Assembly: GCA_964428015.1 (NCBI GenBank)
Contig: CAYRWR010000014.1
Location: 1 to 64,000 of the forward strand
Direction of reading: 5' to 3'
Source of the DNA: CAYRWR01 sp964428015
Lineage (GTDB): Bacteria > Spirochaetota > Brevinematia > Brevinematales > CAYRWR01
Length of the DNA stretch: 64,000 nucleotides
The position numbers and the translations under genes are program-made. The notes beneath the pieces are model-generated. The model was not told the origin of the DNA. It did no database searches and saw only the letters and a program-made list of their open reading frames with translations. This document shows, piece after piece, positions 33,156-41,976 of the stretch (position 1 is the stretch's first letter; each line of letters opens with the position of its first letter).

Positions 33156-35789
33156 ATGCTGGATATATCTGCCTTTCAGGACAGTCTGGATAAACTGGGC
33201 ACAGACATGGATAAAAAAGATCTGATACGTAACCTTAAAGAAATGGAAAAATCTGCTCTGGAACAAATCCGGACCGATAATTTAGCTCCCTGGACTAAAA
33301 GAAAAGGGCGTGATATCAGTCACCTCTTATCTGCGGTTAAAGATGCAGTGATATTAAAAGTCATTGAATTTGTGGGAGGAGTCCCTCAGGGAATTTCCGT
33401 ATTGGCAGTGGGAGGATATGGCAGAGACGAGATGTCCCCCTATTCCGATATTGATATTCTGGTGATACATGAACCCCGGGTGGACCCTAAAAAATTTGCC
33501 AATGCTTTATTTTATATCCTTTGGGACCTGGATTACAAACTGGGAAATAGTGTCCGGACTGTTAAAAATATTATCGAACACAGCAAAGAGGACATTACAC
33601 TTTTGACCGCTCTTTTCGAGACCCGGCTACTGGCCGGTACGGAAAAGCTCAGAAATGAAATGTATAAAGACCTCTATAAGGCTCTCAACTCACGTAAAGA
33701 GTCCTATATCAGAGAAAAGCTGGTAGAATTTCATGAAATTTCAAAAAAGACCGCTTATGCCGTTTTGCTCAAAGAGCCCAATCTTAAAGAAAATCCAGGC
33801 GGTTTGCGCAGTGTACATCTTTCCCGCTGGGCATATTTCGCCTTTTTCGGTGAAGGAGGTATGGAACCTCTAAAAAAACTGCTTCCCTCTATTCTTTATA
33901 AAAAATTGGCTACAGCCTATGACTATATCCTATATATACGAAATATGCTGCATTTTATCCACCGGCGCAAAGAAGACACTCTTTTTATAGATTATCACCA
34001 GGAAGTGGCTTCACACCTGGGACTCAAAGGCGATGATTACCAGAAAGTCATGCGAATGATGCACAAAATCTACAACAAAGCAATGGATATTTTTCTGATA
34101 TCATCCCACGCTCTGGATCTGATTTACTTCAACCAAAAAAAAGGGTTCAAAAAAAAACTCACTGAACATACTTATCTTCAGGACAATGAACTTTTTGTCC
34201 AGCAGGATAAACCGCTATCCATCATGGAAGCCCTGGACCTGATACAGTTGTGCACCGAAAATCAATATTTGTATTCATATACCCTGATTGATTACCTGAG
34301 AAGATGTGCTAATATTATAAAGCCTGAGGATAGAAAATCCCGTGAAATATTCAACCGTTTTTTGGATATCATCTCCCTGCCCAACGGTTATGAAGCCCTG
34401 AATCTCATGAAACTTTCTAACTTTCTGTATAAATACATCAAATATTTCGGCAGGATCCGGCATTTTATAATCTATAACCCTTTTCATAAATTTACGGTGG
34501 ATGAACACAGCCTGGAAGCAATCTGGGCTCTGGAACGCCTCACTACACACGACTATAACAGTTTTGACAGAGAAAAAGTCAGAGATCTCATCCCCCTGGC
34601 CGAAAAACACAAGGAAGCTCTATGGATAGTCAAACTGGCACTTCTCTTTCATGACATAGGTAAAGCCTGGCCCGGTGAACATACCAGAAATGGAGTAGAG
34701 ATTGCTGACCTGATATTTGAAGATTTTCCGGTGAGTTTCCGTTACCGTTCACTGATCAAATTTCTGATCAAGAATCACCTGCTGCTCACCCATATTACCC
34801 GCCGCAGCGATATCCAGAGCCAGGAAGTGATCCTGGACCTGGTTGAAAAATTTACCGTGACACCCTATCCTCAGGAATACCTGGATTATCTGTACCTGCT
34901 GACCTATTCCGATGTACTGGCAACTAATCCCACTAATTATACCGGCTATGTAGCCGCGCTATTGCGTCAGCTCTATAACAGGACCCGTGAAGTGCTTTCC
35001 AATCGGGAAGCATTGATCAGTGACAAAGATTATATGGAAAAGATCATCAGTGAAGCAAAAAATCTGTCACAGACCGACGGTATCGAAGATTTTATCCAAT
35101 CTCTGGGAATACGTTATGCCTCAGTAAACACAGCAGAAGAAATTATAAAAGACTATCTGCAGATCCAGAAATGCAGGCAGGGTAATGTCAGTATATCAGT
35201 TTCCAATTTTAATGAAGTACTGCAGGTGAAAATCTTCAGCCCTGACCGGCTGGGACTATTTGCACAGCTGGCTGGAATCCTTCTGATAAACGGTGCCAAT
35301 ATTATCAGGGCTAATATTTATACTTATCAGGACAGCGCCTTTGACGTGTTTTTTATCAATGACATCTTCGGTGCCAACCTTACCCGTGAAAATATGCAGG
35401 CCGAACTGGATTCCTGGGTCAACCGGGTCCAGGAATCGGTTCTGAAATTTCTGGAAGATGACCCATTGTTAAAAGAAAGGGTAAAGAGCCTGAGAGACCG
35501 GGTCAAACCTCTGCCGGATATTTTCCTGACAGAAGGGGCAGTGAATATCACTCACCGGGAAGGCCATGAATACCTGTTGGGTGTGAGCGGTTCTGACCGT
35601 CCTGGTCTGTTGTTTGATGTATGCCGCTACCTGAGCACCCATGCCATGACCATACGTTCCGCTATCATCGATACCATCGGATGGCATATCAAAGACGTTT
35701 TTGTGGTAGATACCGGCAGATCTTTAAGTGAACAGGACTGGGAAGAGCACCGAAATGAACTATTGAAACTACTGAACCAGAAAATTTAA
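33156..35789 (+). CDS. glnD: [Protein-PII] uridylyltransferase / uridylyl-removing enzyme
   Basis: 877 aa, normal for GlnD. The nucleotidyltransferase domain has VGGYGRDEMSPYSDIDILV (about 87-106). A helical GlnD-type central domain contains KENPGGLRSVHLSRW. The HD domain has LLFHDIGKAWPGEHTRNG (about 494-511). Two ACT domains lie at about 685-760 and 800-875 (VKIFSPDRLGLFAQLAGIL and LGVSGSDRPGLLFDVCRYL). It should uridylylate PII under nitrogen limitation and remove the group with glutamine. No PII gene is in the window. Stop codons overlap by 4 bp with the convergent parvulin gene. Confidence 0.95.
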   Translation: MLDISAFQDSLDKLGTDMDKKDLIRNLKEMEKSALEQIRTDNLAPWTKRKGRDISHLLSAVKDAVILKVIEFVGGVPQGISVLAVGGYGRDEMSPYSDIDILVIHEPRVDPKKFANALFYILWDLDYKLGNSVRTVKNIIEHSKEDITLLTALFETRLLAGTEKLRNEMYKDLYKALNSRKESYIREKLVEFHEISKKTAYAVLLKEPNLKENPGGLRSVHLSRWAYFAFFGEGGMEPLKKLLPSILYKKLATAYDYILYIRNMLHFIHRRKEDTLFIDYHQEVASHLGLKGDDYQKVMRMMHKIYNKAMDIFLISSHALDLIYFNQKKGFKKKLTEHTYLQDNELFVQQDKPLSIMEALDLIQLCTENQYLYSYTLIDYLRRCANIIKPEDRKSREIFNRFLDIISLPNGYEALNLMKLSNFLYKYIKYFGRIRHFIIYNPFHKFTVDEHSLEAIWALERLTTHDYNSFDREKVRDLIPLAEKHKEALWIVKLALLFHDIGKAWPGEHTRNGVEIADLIFEDFPVSFRYRSLIKFLIKNHLLLTHITRRSDIQSQEVILDLVEKFTVTPYPQEYLDYLYLLTYSDVLATNPTNYTGYVAALLRQLYNRTREVLSNREALISDKDYMEKIISEAKNLSQTDGIEDFIQSLGIRYASVNTAEEIIKDYLQIQKCRQGNVSISVSNFNEVLQVKIFSPDRLGLFAQLAGILLINGANIIRANIYTYQDSAFDVFFINDIFGANLTRENMQAELDSWVNRVQESVLKFLEDDPLLKERVKSLRDRVKPLPDIFLTEGAVNITHREGHEYLLGVSGSDRPGLLFDVCRYLSTHAMTIRSAIIDTIGWHIKDVFVVDTGRSLSEQDWEEHRNELLKLLNQKI

Positions 35790-36061
35790 CGCTCACCGGT
35801 CTTCTTGATAATATGATAGCCGAATTGGGTGCGTATGACCTGAGATACCAGGCCAGAGGATTTTCTTTTTACAGCTTCTTCGAATTCCCTGACCATTTTT
35901 CCGGGACCAAACCAGCCCAAATCTCCGCCCTTACTTTTAGAAGGACAGGTTGAAAATTCACGGGCCAGTTCTGAAAAACTCGCACCTTTTTTAATGCGTT
36001 TGAGAAGGTCTTCCGCCAGGGCTTTATCTTTAACCAGTATATGGCTGGCTTTCCATTCCAT
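35786..36061 (-). CDS. ppiC: Parvulin-type peptidyl-prolyl isomerase (cytoplasmic)
   Basis: 91 aa single rotamase domain, close in length to E. coli PpiC (93 aa). It has ASHILVKDKALAEDLLKRIK, FSELAREFSTCPSKSKGGDLG, WFGPGKMVREFEEAV and TQFGYHIIKK, all core parvulin signatures, and no signal peptide. It is the last gene of a three-gene operon behind two sensor-kinase-like genes (9-bp gap). The link might be functional, or only convenience of transcription. Confidence 0.93.
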   Translation of the reverse strand: MEWKASHILVKDKALAEDLLKRIKKGASFSELAREFSTCPSKSKGGDLGWFGPGKMVREFEEAVKRKSSGLVSQVIRTQFGYHIIKKTGER

Positions 36062-36070
36062 CTCTGTCTC

Positions 36071-37816
36071 CTAGGTACTTAATAAATGTAAAATAAATGT
36101 TGCTCCCTTACCCGGTTCACTGACCAGATCAAGCTTGCCATGGTAGTAAGTCATGAAACTCCTTACCATATATAAACCTAAACCGGCTCCACTCTCGTTT
36201 AATGCCCGAGTGGAGTCAGACCGGTAAAATTGTTCAAAAATCAGTTCCTGTTCATCCAATGGAATACCGGGTCCATCATCTTTAATCCTGAGTTCCAGGT
36301 ATTCCCCTTTCATACTTCCGGTTACTTCCACCTTTCCTTCAGGATGATTATAGAGGATAGCATTGCCTATCAACTCATCTAATATAGCCCGTATAATAGT
36401 CTCATTACCGGGATAATGACTGAATTCTTCACACAGCTTGGTTTTTATTTTAATCTTTTTACGTTCCAATTCACTGTGATATTTATGCAGTAGGCTCTCA
36501 ATGACATGATTAAAATCTATGGGTGTGGCGGTAAGATCATCTACTTCCTTTTCCATCTCCACCAGGTTTAGGACTCTTTGCACGGTTTCCGTTAGTTTAC
36601 GGGTTATTCCCCTGGAATCTTTGATATTTTTGGCACAGGACTCGCACTGGCATTGTTCTATTCGGGTTAATTTATTATCCAATTCCTGACAGGGAGCCAT
36701 AATATGCTGAGATAGACGGCTGATAAATTCATTTTTCAAATTGATTAAACGCAGTAACTCCCAATTTTGCTTTCTGACTTTTTTATATAGATTGGCATTA
36801 TTAAGTGAAATGACCGCCTGCAGGGCAAATATCTCCGCAGTAAACTGGTCACGGCTGTAAAATGTCTTATCCGGCCCGTTTTTAGCCGCATACAGCACTC
36901 CCATAACCGTATCCTGCTGCATCAGAGGTACAGCAATAATATTCACTTCTTTCCTGGACTTGCCTCCGGATACAGTGTGGTTGAGGAGCATCTGGGAAAG
37001 GCAGGTATCTTTGCATTTGTGTACCAATTCCATTTCAGCCTGAAAAGCCGGTTTTTCCAAATCTTCCGGTTTTACTTTCCAGGTGGAAATAGGTACAAGT
37101 CTGGAATCACGCAGCCAGAAGATTCCGGAGCGGTCTGCTTCCAGACTTTGAGCCAGGGAGGTAACAATCCTGTGCATCAATTCTTCTTCATCCAGAATAG
37201 CTGAAATTCCCCTATTGATTTCCAGTACCCGCAATAGATCCTGGTCCCGGTGCTTCAGCTCCACACTGGAGAGATTAGATACTTTTTCCCGGGCCAGGAG
37301 TTCCTGGTCAGCGCCCTGTCGTTCCGATCTGGCTAGACCGTGTATCCTTTCATGAGCCTCAATAGTTTTATAAGCATCTTCTATTTCCCGGGCAGAGAGA
37401 CTTTCCACGATTTCATGCGCCTGAATGATGCGTTCGGCGTCTATCCTTTCCCGCGACATCATCCCCTGCACCACTTCCTGGGCCTCAATAATGCGCCGGG
37501 CTTCATCAATCTCCTGAGCAGAGAGCTGCTCTACCAATTCGTGGGCATGAATGATCTTCTCGGCATGAATCCTTTCCTGGGTCATCAGATTTTGAAGAAT
37601 TTCCTGGGCCTGAATGACACTGTCAGCGTCTTTTAATTCCCTTTCAGACAGTGTCTTGAGGTTTTCATAGGCTTCTGTTAGTCTTTCCAGATGAACTATG
37701 TAATCATCCCGGGAGCGTATACTGTCCTGTAGATTATGGGTATATTCCAGCAGTTCTTCCCGGCTGAGTTTGTCCAGTGCTTTCTCAGGTTGAGGAGTCA
37801 GACTTTTTTTTGCCAT
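36071..37816 (-). CDS. Cytoplasmic GAF-HATPase sensor-kinase-like protein lacking a canonical H-box
   Basis: 581 aa, with no TM segment. The N-terminal 180 residues are a helical repeat of about 21 residues (IQAQEILQNLMTQERIH, IIHAHELVEQLSAQEID, IIEAQEVVQGMMSRERID, IIQAHEIVESLSAREIE). A GAF domain follows (about 200-345), then a dimerisation region where FISRLSQHIMAP aligns with F-x-S-H-E-L-R-T-P of normal kinases, placing Gln at the phospho-His position and a His one residue later. Two CxxC-like cysteines follow (CQCESCAK). The ATPase domain is intact: DELIGNAILYN, KDDGPGI, FEQFYR, GAGLGLYMVRSF. It is closely related to the gene upstream. Phosphotransfer is uncertain. Confidence 0.85.
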   Translation of the reverse strand: MAKKSLTPQPEKALDKLSREELLEYTHNLQDSIRSRDDYIVHLERLTEAYENLKTLSERELKDADSVIQAQEILQNLMTQERIHAEKIIHAHELVEQLSAQEIDEARRIIEAQEVVQGMMSRERIDAERIIQAHEIVESLSAREIEDAYKTIEAHERIHGLARSERQGADQELLAREKVSNLSSVELKHRDQDLLRVLEINRGISAILDEEELMHRIVTSLAQSLEADRSGIFWLRDSRLVPISTWKVKPEDLEKPAFQAEMELVHKCKDTCLSQMLLNHTVSGGKSRKEVNIIAVPLMQQDTVMGVLYAAKNGPDKTFYSRDQFTAEIFALQAVISLNNANLYKKVRKQNWELLRLINLKNEFISRLSQHIMAPCQELDNKLTRIEQCQCESCAKNIKDSRGITRKLTETVQRVLNLVEMEKEVDDLTATPIDFNHVIESLLHKYHSELERKKIKIKTKLCEEFSHYPGNETIIRAILDELIGNAILYNHPEGKVEVTGSMKGEYLELRIKDDGPGIPLDEQELIFEQFYRSDSTRALNESGAGLGLYMVRSFMTYYHGKLDLVSEPGKGATFILHLLST

Positions 37817-37828
37817 TGTCTTGCCCTT

Positions 37829-39406
37829 TTAATGCAAAAGGAAGGTCAGCGTAAAAGTCGACCCTCTGCCGAAATCACTTTCCACTTTTATCTCACCACC
37901 ATAATAGCGTAAAAAATTCCTGACCATGAAAAGTCCCAGTCCGGCACCTTTTTCATTCAGTGTCGGTGAATCCTGGGTACGGTAAAACTGTTCGAAAATC
38001 TTTTCCAGATCATCTTTACGTATCCCATTGCCGTTGTCTTTAACTTCCAGTATGAGATGCTCCCGGGATAACCGTCCGTTTATCTCTACCCATCCCCCCG
38101 GTTTATTGTACATGATGGCATTGCCCACCACTTCATCCAGGATAGTCCGGATGATGACACTATTGGCCTGGAAACTACTGAACTCACGGCTGAGATCCGT
38201 CTTGATGGTGATGTTTTTTTCAGAAATTACACCCTGATACTTTTCATTCAGCATTTTTAAAAGTTCAATAAAGTCCACACTTTCTGAAAAGAGGTCATCT
38301 ACTTCACGGGAAAGTTCTTCAAAAGTCAGCATTTTTTCCGCGGCGGTGATAAGGTTAGCTACAGTCTTGCGGGCTGTGACTACCAGCTCCTGCTCATCGT
38401 TATTTAACTGAGGATGCTGATGAAATTTATCCAGAATCTTGGCCAGACGTTCGGCGGGTTGTTTCAGGTAGCGCGAAGTATGAGTGATGAACTGACTGCG
38501 CAGATTGACCAGCTTCAACAGCTCCCCGTTCTGTTCGATGATGCGTTTATAGAGAGCGGCGTTGTGCAGAGAGATAGCTACCTGGAAGGAGTAAATCTCT
38601 GCAATAAACTGATCCTGTCGGTGGAATGTTTCGGTATCAGAAAGTATGTCCACATAGAGGACTCCCCGCCATTCCTCTTTGTAGTACAAGGGCATGACCA
38701 TGATGGAAATATGGCTGGTACCTTTTATATGACTTACTGTTTTCAGTTTGATGATCTGGGTCTTACCGGATTTTTTACAATCTTCAATTACACTGAGTGG
38801 ATAAGCAAATTCCTGAGTAGAGAGTATGTCACCCGTCATATTGACAAAACTCTTGGCTAAAAGGAAATCCCCGACCTGCTGCATTAAAAGAGCCCGGTCG
38901 GCATGGACTGTCTTCACCAGATGCTGAACGATATGGCGCAGCAGCTGGTCTTCTTCGAGAATAGAAGAAATGAACTGGTTGACTTCCAGGATATTGAGCA
39001 GGGCTTCATCTTTTTGTCGGAGTTCCTCTTCAGATAGTTGTGAAACATTTTTCAAAGCATAGAGCTGACTAAAGGCATCATGTTTTTCCTGATAACTGAG
39101 TTCCTGGAGCTTTTCGTGAGCCTGGATAGTCTGCTGGGCATCCTGCATTTCTTTGAAGCTGAATTCTTCCAGCTGTTCATGCGCCTGGATGATCTTATCC
39201 GCTTCCTTTCTCTCCTGGGACATGAGCTCCTGGACGATCTCCTGGGCTTTGATTCGCTGATCGGCATCTTTCAGCTCGGCATCGTAGAGGTCTTTCAGCT
39301 GTTCATAGGCGTCTTTGGTCTTCTCCAGGATATTGATGTAGTCATCTTTTTGCTTCAATTCCTTACGGAGAGCTTCCAGTTCCAGGTCTCTGTCTTTTTC
39401 CGACAT
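37829..39406 (-). CDS. Cytoplasmic GAF-HATPase sensor-kinase-like protein, paralogue with His replaced
   Basis: 525 aa, with the same architecture as its downstream neighbour but fewer N-terminal 21-residue repeats (KAQEIVQELMSQERKE, IIQAHEQLEEFSFKEMQD, TIQAHEKLQELSYQEKHD). A GAF domain covers about 145-290. The H-box region reads FITHTSRYLKQPAERL; aligning Ser and Pro with S-H-E-L-R-T-P puts Arg at the phospho-acceptor site. The ATPase domain keeps DEVVGNAIMYN, KDNGNGI, FEQFYRTQD and GAGLGLFMVRNF. It heads the operon, with a strong promoter upstream and 12 bp to the next gene. Both paralogues in tandem without a response regulator suggest a complex that senses a cytoplasmic signal via GAF. 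Confidence 0.86.
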   Translation of the reverse strand: MSEKDRDLELEALRKELKQKDDYINILEKTKDAYEQLKDLYDAELKDADQRIKAQEIVQELMSQERKEADKIIQAHEQLEEFSFKEMQDAQQTIQAHEKLQELSYQEKHDAFSQLYALKNVSQLSEEELRQKDEALLNILEVNQFISSILEEDQLLRHIVQHLVKTVHADRALLMQQVGDFLLAKSFVNMTGDILSTQEFAYPLSVIEDCKKSGKTQIIKLKTVSHIKGTSHISIMVMPLYYKEEWRGVLYVDILSDTETFHRQDQFIAEIYSFQVAISLHNAALYKRIIEQNGELLKLVNLRSQFITHTSRYLKQPAERLAKILDKFHQHPQLNNDEQELVVTARKTVANLITAAEKMLTFEELSREVDDLFSESVDFIELLKMLNEKYQGVISEKNITIKTDLSREFSSFQANSVIIRTILDEVVGNAIMYNKPGGWVEINGRLSREHLILEVKDNGNGIRKDDLEKIFEQFYRTQDSPTLNEKGAGLGLFMVRNFLRYYGGEIKVESDFGRGSTFTLTFLLH

Positions 39407-39433
39407 TTTTTTCCCTTACTCTGATATTATCCC

Positions 39434-39462
39434 ATTATATAATACAAGTAAAAGAGGGTCAA
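39434..39462 (-). promoter_or_regulatory. Promoter of the twin kinase-like/parvulin operon
   Basis: On the minus strand TTGACC (39462-39457), 17-bp spacer, perfect TATAAT (39439-39434). The SD AAGGG precedes the ATG at 39406. Confidence 0.78.
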
Positions 39463-39498
39463 GCACTATGAGCTATCTGAAAAATTGTCTGAGTATTA

Positions 39499-40596
39499 CT
39501 AGACAGAAAATCTCACTATCATAATATCTCCGTCCTTCATGACATAGTCCTTGCCTTCCTGACGAAGCAGTCCTTTGTCGCGGACAGCAGACCAGCTCCC
39601 CTGAGTGACAAAATCCTGATAGGCTACGATCTCACCCCGGATAAACCCGCGCTCCATGTCGGAGTGAATCTTGCCGGCAGCCTGAGGGGCTTTAGTCCCC
39701 CGGGTAATGGTCCAGGCTTTGGATTCTTTTTCTCCCGCGGTAAAAAAGGTAATCAGTCCTAAAAGTTTATACCCTTCCAGAATAAGGGTTTCCAGGCCGC
39801 TCTTATCCTGACCTAATTCCAGGAGAAACTCTTTGGCTTCAGATTCTTCCAGCTCAGATATCTCCTGTTCAATTTTGGCACAGAGTACCACCACATCACA
39901 ATCCAGTTCTTCCGCTTTGGATTTAAGTTTCTGATAATAGGGATTGGATTCATATCCGCTTAGGCCGTCTTCGCTGGTATTTCCCACCAGGAGATACTCT
40001 TTATCAGTGAGCAGCTGTAGCCCTTTGATGATCTTTTTTTCTTCATCAGTCAGGGAAATATTTTTGACCAGCTTGCCTTCTGACAGCCCGTCTTTCACCT
40101 TGACCAGAGCGCCTACTTCCGCTTCAGCCGCTTTGTCCCCGGAGCGCATGAGCTTCTGTTTTTTACCCAGGTAGTTTTCCACCTGCTCCAGATCCTTGAG
40201 CATCAGTTCCATGTTGATGATATCTACATCTCGGGTGGGGTCTACCTCCCCTATATGGATGATATCGGGATCTTCAAATAAACGGACAACCTGGACTATA
40301 GCATCCACATTACGTATGTGTGATAGAAACTGGTTACCCAGGCCCTCTCCCTGACTGGCCCCTTTGACCAGGCCGGCAATGTCCACAAACTCTACGGTTG
40401 TGGGGATTATTTTTTTGCTGCTGTTCAGCTCCGCCAGTTTGTAGAGCCTTTCATCCGGTACATTGACTATGCCCACATTGGGGTCGATGGTACAGAAAGG
40501 ATAATTGGAGCTGTCCACCCCCGCTTTGGTCAGGGCATTAAAGAGCGTTGATTTACCTACGTTGGGAAGGCCTACTATTCCACAGGAAAAACCCAT
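39499..40596 (-). CDS. ychF: Obg-like ribosome-binding ATPase YchF
   Basis: 365 aa, the conserved length. It has the G1 P-loop GLPNVGKSTLFNALT, the switch region NYPFCTIDPNVG, G3 DIAGLVKGASQGEGLGNQFL, NTSED in place of the usual NKxD (typical of YchF, ATP-specific), the coiled-coil insertion, and the C-terminal TGS-like domain (GLITFFTAGEKESKAWTI, IHSDMERGFIRGEIV). YchF binds ribosomes and is linked to stress responses. It is monocistronic with its own promoter. Confidence 0.97.
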   Translation of the reverse strand: MGFSCGIVGLPNVGKSTLFNALTKAGVDSSNYPFCTIDPNVGIVNVPDERLYKLAELNSSKKIIPTTVEFVDIAGLVKGASQGEGLGNQFLSHIRNVDAIVQVVRLFEDPDIIHIGEVDPTRDVDIINMELMLKDLEQVENYLGKKQKLMRSGDKAAEAEVGALVKVKDGLSEGKLVKNISLTDEEKKIIKGLQLLTDKEYLLVGNTSEDGLSGYESNPYYQKLKSKAEELDCDVVVLCAKIEQEISELEESEAKEFLLELGQDKSGLETLILEGYKLLGLITFFTAGEKESKAWTITRGTKAPQAAGKIHSDMERGFIRGEIVAYQDFVTQGSWSAVRDKGLLRQEGKDYVMKDGDIMIVRFSV

Positions 40597-40627
40597 TTTA
40601 CTGTCCTCATGTTTATTCAGGAGAAAT

Positions 40628-40656
40628 ATTTTAGCATCTTTTCCCTATCTATGCAA
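40628..40656 (-). promoter_or_regulatory. Promoter of ychF
   Basis: On the minus strand TTGCAT (40656-40651), 17-bp spacer, TAAAAT (40633-40628), 32 bp before the ATG. Confidence 0.6.
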
Positions 40657-40683
40657 TTGCCGGCCGGGACTATAAAAAATACT

Positions 40684-40712
40684 TAGCCATTTTTACGGTT
40701 TTATCTTATAAT
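40684..40712 (+). promoter_or_regulatory. Promoter of the DMT transporter gene
   Basis: Perfect -10 TATAAT (40707-40712) with weak -35 TAGCCA (17-bp spacer), just before the TGGAGG SD. Confidence 0.45.
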
Positions 40713-40733
40713 CCTGTGTCTGGAGGCTCCCGC

Positions 40734-41609
40734 ATGGAGAAAAAGTCATTCAAAGGTGAAAGTCTGATTATTCTGGCAGGCCTATTTTATTCCGTGGAGA
40801 GCATTCTGGTCAAGACGCTGAGCCGGGAATTCAGCGGTATTCAGATCTCTTTCTACCGCTTTATATTTGGTTTGATCTTCAGCCTGCTGGCACTATTTAT
40901 CCTGCGCAAGGAGCTCCGCTTCAGAGAACCCTGGACTCTGACCGGGCGGGCTGTAGCCGGGGTATTGTCCATGATAGCCTATTATCTGGCGGTACAGTGG
41001 GGCAATCCCGCCCGGGCTCTGCTTCTCAACCTCACCTATCCGGTTTTTGCTATGGTGTACGGCTTCTTATTTTTTAAAGAAAAAGCGGGCTGGAAAGAAA
41101 TGGTGAGTATGCTGCTCTGCCTGGGTGGTATATTATTGGTATTCTATGACGGCTCCCCGGTCCCCTGGCAGGCCAATTTCTGGGCCCTGGTCTCAGGCGG
41201 GTCTGCCGGTATGGCTGTACATTTTATCCGGAGAGCCAGTCAGGTCAACAACAGCTATATCATCTATATCGTAGTTTGTGTGCTAGGTATACCCGTCTCC
41301 TTATCCGGTTTCTCTACCTGGAAAGCAGTGCAGACTCCAGATGTTCTGTTCTTACTGCTCATTGCCTTTGTGGTGTTTATAGGGCAGATTCTGATGCAGA
41401 CCGGATTCCGCTTTATCACCGCGGTACGGGGCAGTATTCTGGGCTATGCCAGCATACCTTTTACCATGCTGCTCAGTCACTTTCTGATTGGAGAGAATAT
41501 CACGCTGCTCATGGTAGTTGGTGCCCTGCTCATCTTTGCGGCGGTGACTTTTAATACACTCACCCGTTCTATACAACCTGCCCCTCCGGATACAGGCCCT
41601 GGTCACTAG
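40734..41609 (+). CDS. EamA/DMT-superfamily permease
   Basis: 291 aa from ATG 40734 (TGGAGG 7 bp upstream; the GTG at 40716 lies before the SD). Ten predicted helices form two EamA repeats. The first has SLIILAGLFYSVESILVKTL and FYRFIFGLIFS, and the second starts at about NFWALVSGGSAGMAVHFIRR. ALLLNLTYPVFAMVYGFLFF is a typical repeat-1 end. Members export or import amino acids, nucleotide sugars or other metabolites. The substrate cannot be told from the sequence. Confidence 0.9.
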   Translation: MEKKSFKGESLIILAGLFYSVESILVKTLSREFSGIQISFYRFIFGLIFSLLALFILRKELRFREPWTLTGRAVAGVLSMIAYYLAVQWGNPARALLLNLTYPVFAMVYGFLFFKEKAGWKEMVSMLLCLGGILLVFYDGSPVPWQANFWALVSGGSAGMAVHFIRRASQVNNSYIIYIVVCVLGIPVSLSGFSTWKAVQTPDVLFLLLIAFVVFIGQILMQTGFRFITAVRGSILGYASIPFTMLLSHFLIGENITLLMVVGALLIFAAVTFNTLTRSIQPAPPDTGPGH

Positions 41610-41685
41610 TTAGACTATCCTTCCGGCATATTTGCTTTTTTAATATGTTTTCCCTAAGATATGCTATTCAATTGCAGGGAGTCTC

Positions 41686-41976
41686 ATGTCTATCCGAATC
41701 GAAGGCATCGTCAGCGACGCCGACACCAGCCAGCCCGTTAAAGATATAATAGTCAGACTGATTCATGACCGTACCACCCTTTGTCAGTACCTGACCGGCA
41801 AAGATGGCGCCTATGTAGTGGAGAGTCAGCGTAAAAAACCGGGATTATATGAAATTGAACTGCACTGTTCCGAAACTATGGATGATTATCATGCCAGACG
41901 TGAAAGTATAGAGATAGACAGTCTGCCCTATCAGAGCCGGCTCGATTTCAGCCTTTTATCTACCCGGAGATTTTAG
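41686..41976 (+). CDS. Small carboxypeptidase-regulatory-like / transthyretin-like domain protein
   Basis: 96 aa, with no signal peptide. The sequence IEGIVSDADTSQPVKDIIVR, then LTGKDGAYVVES and GLYEIELHC, matches the CarboxypepD_reg-like seven-strand beta sandwich (prealbumin-like). Such domains are usually exported extensions of larger proteins. Here it stands alone and seems cytoplasmic unless it is exported another way. Its stop overlaps the stop of the convergent TPR gene. Confidence 0.7.
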   Translation: MSIRIEGIVSDADTSQPVKDIIVRLIHDRTTLCQYLTGKDGAYVVESQRKKPGLYEIELHCSETMDDYHARRESIEIDSLPYQSRLDFSLLSTRRF

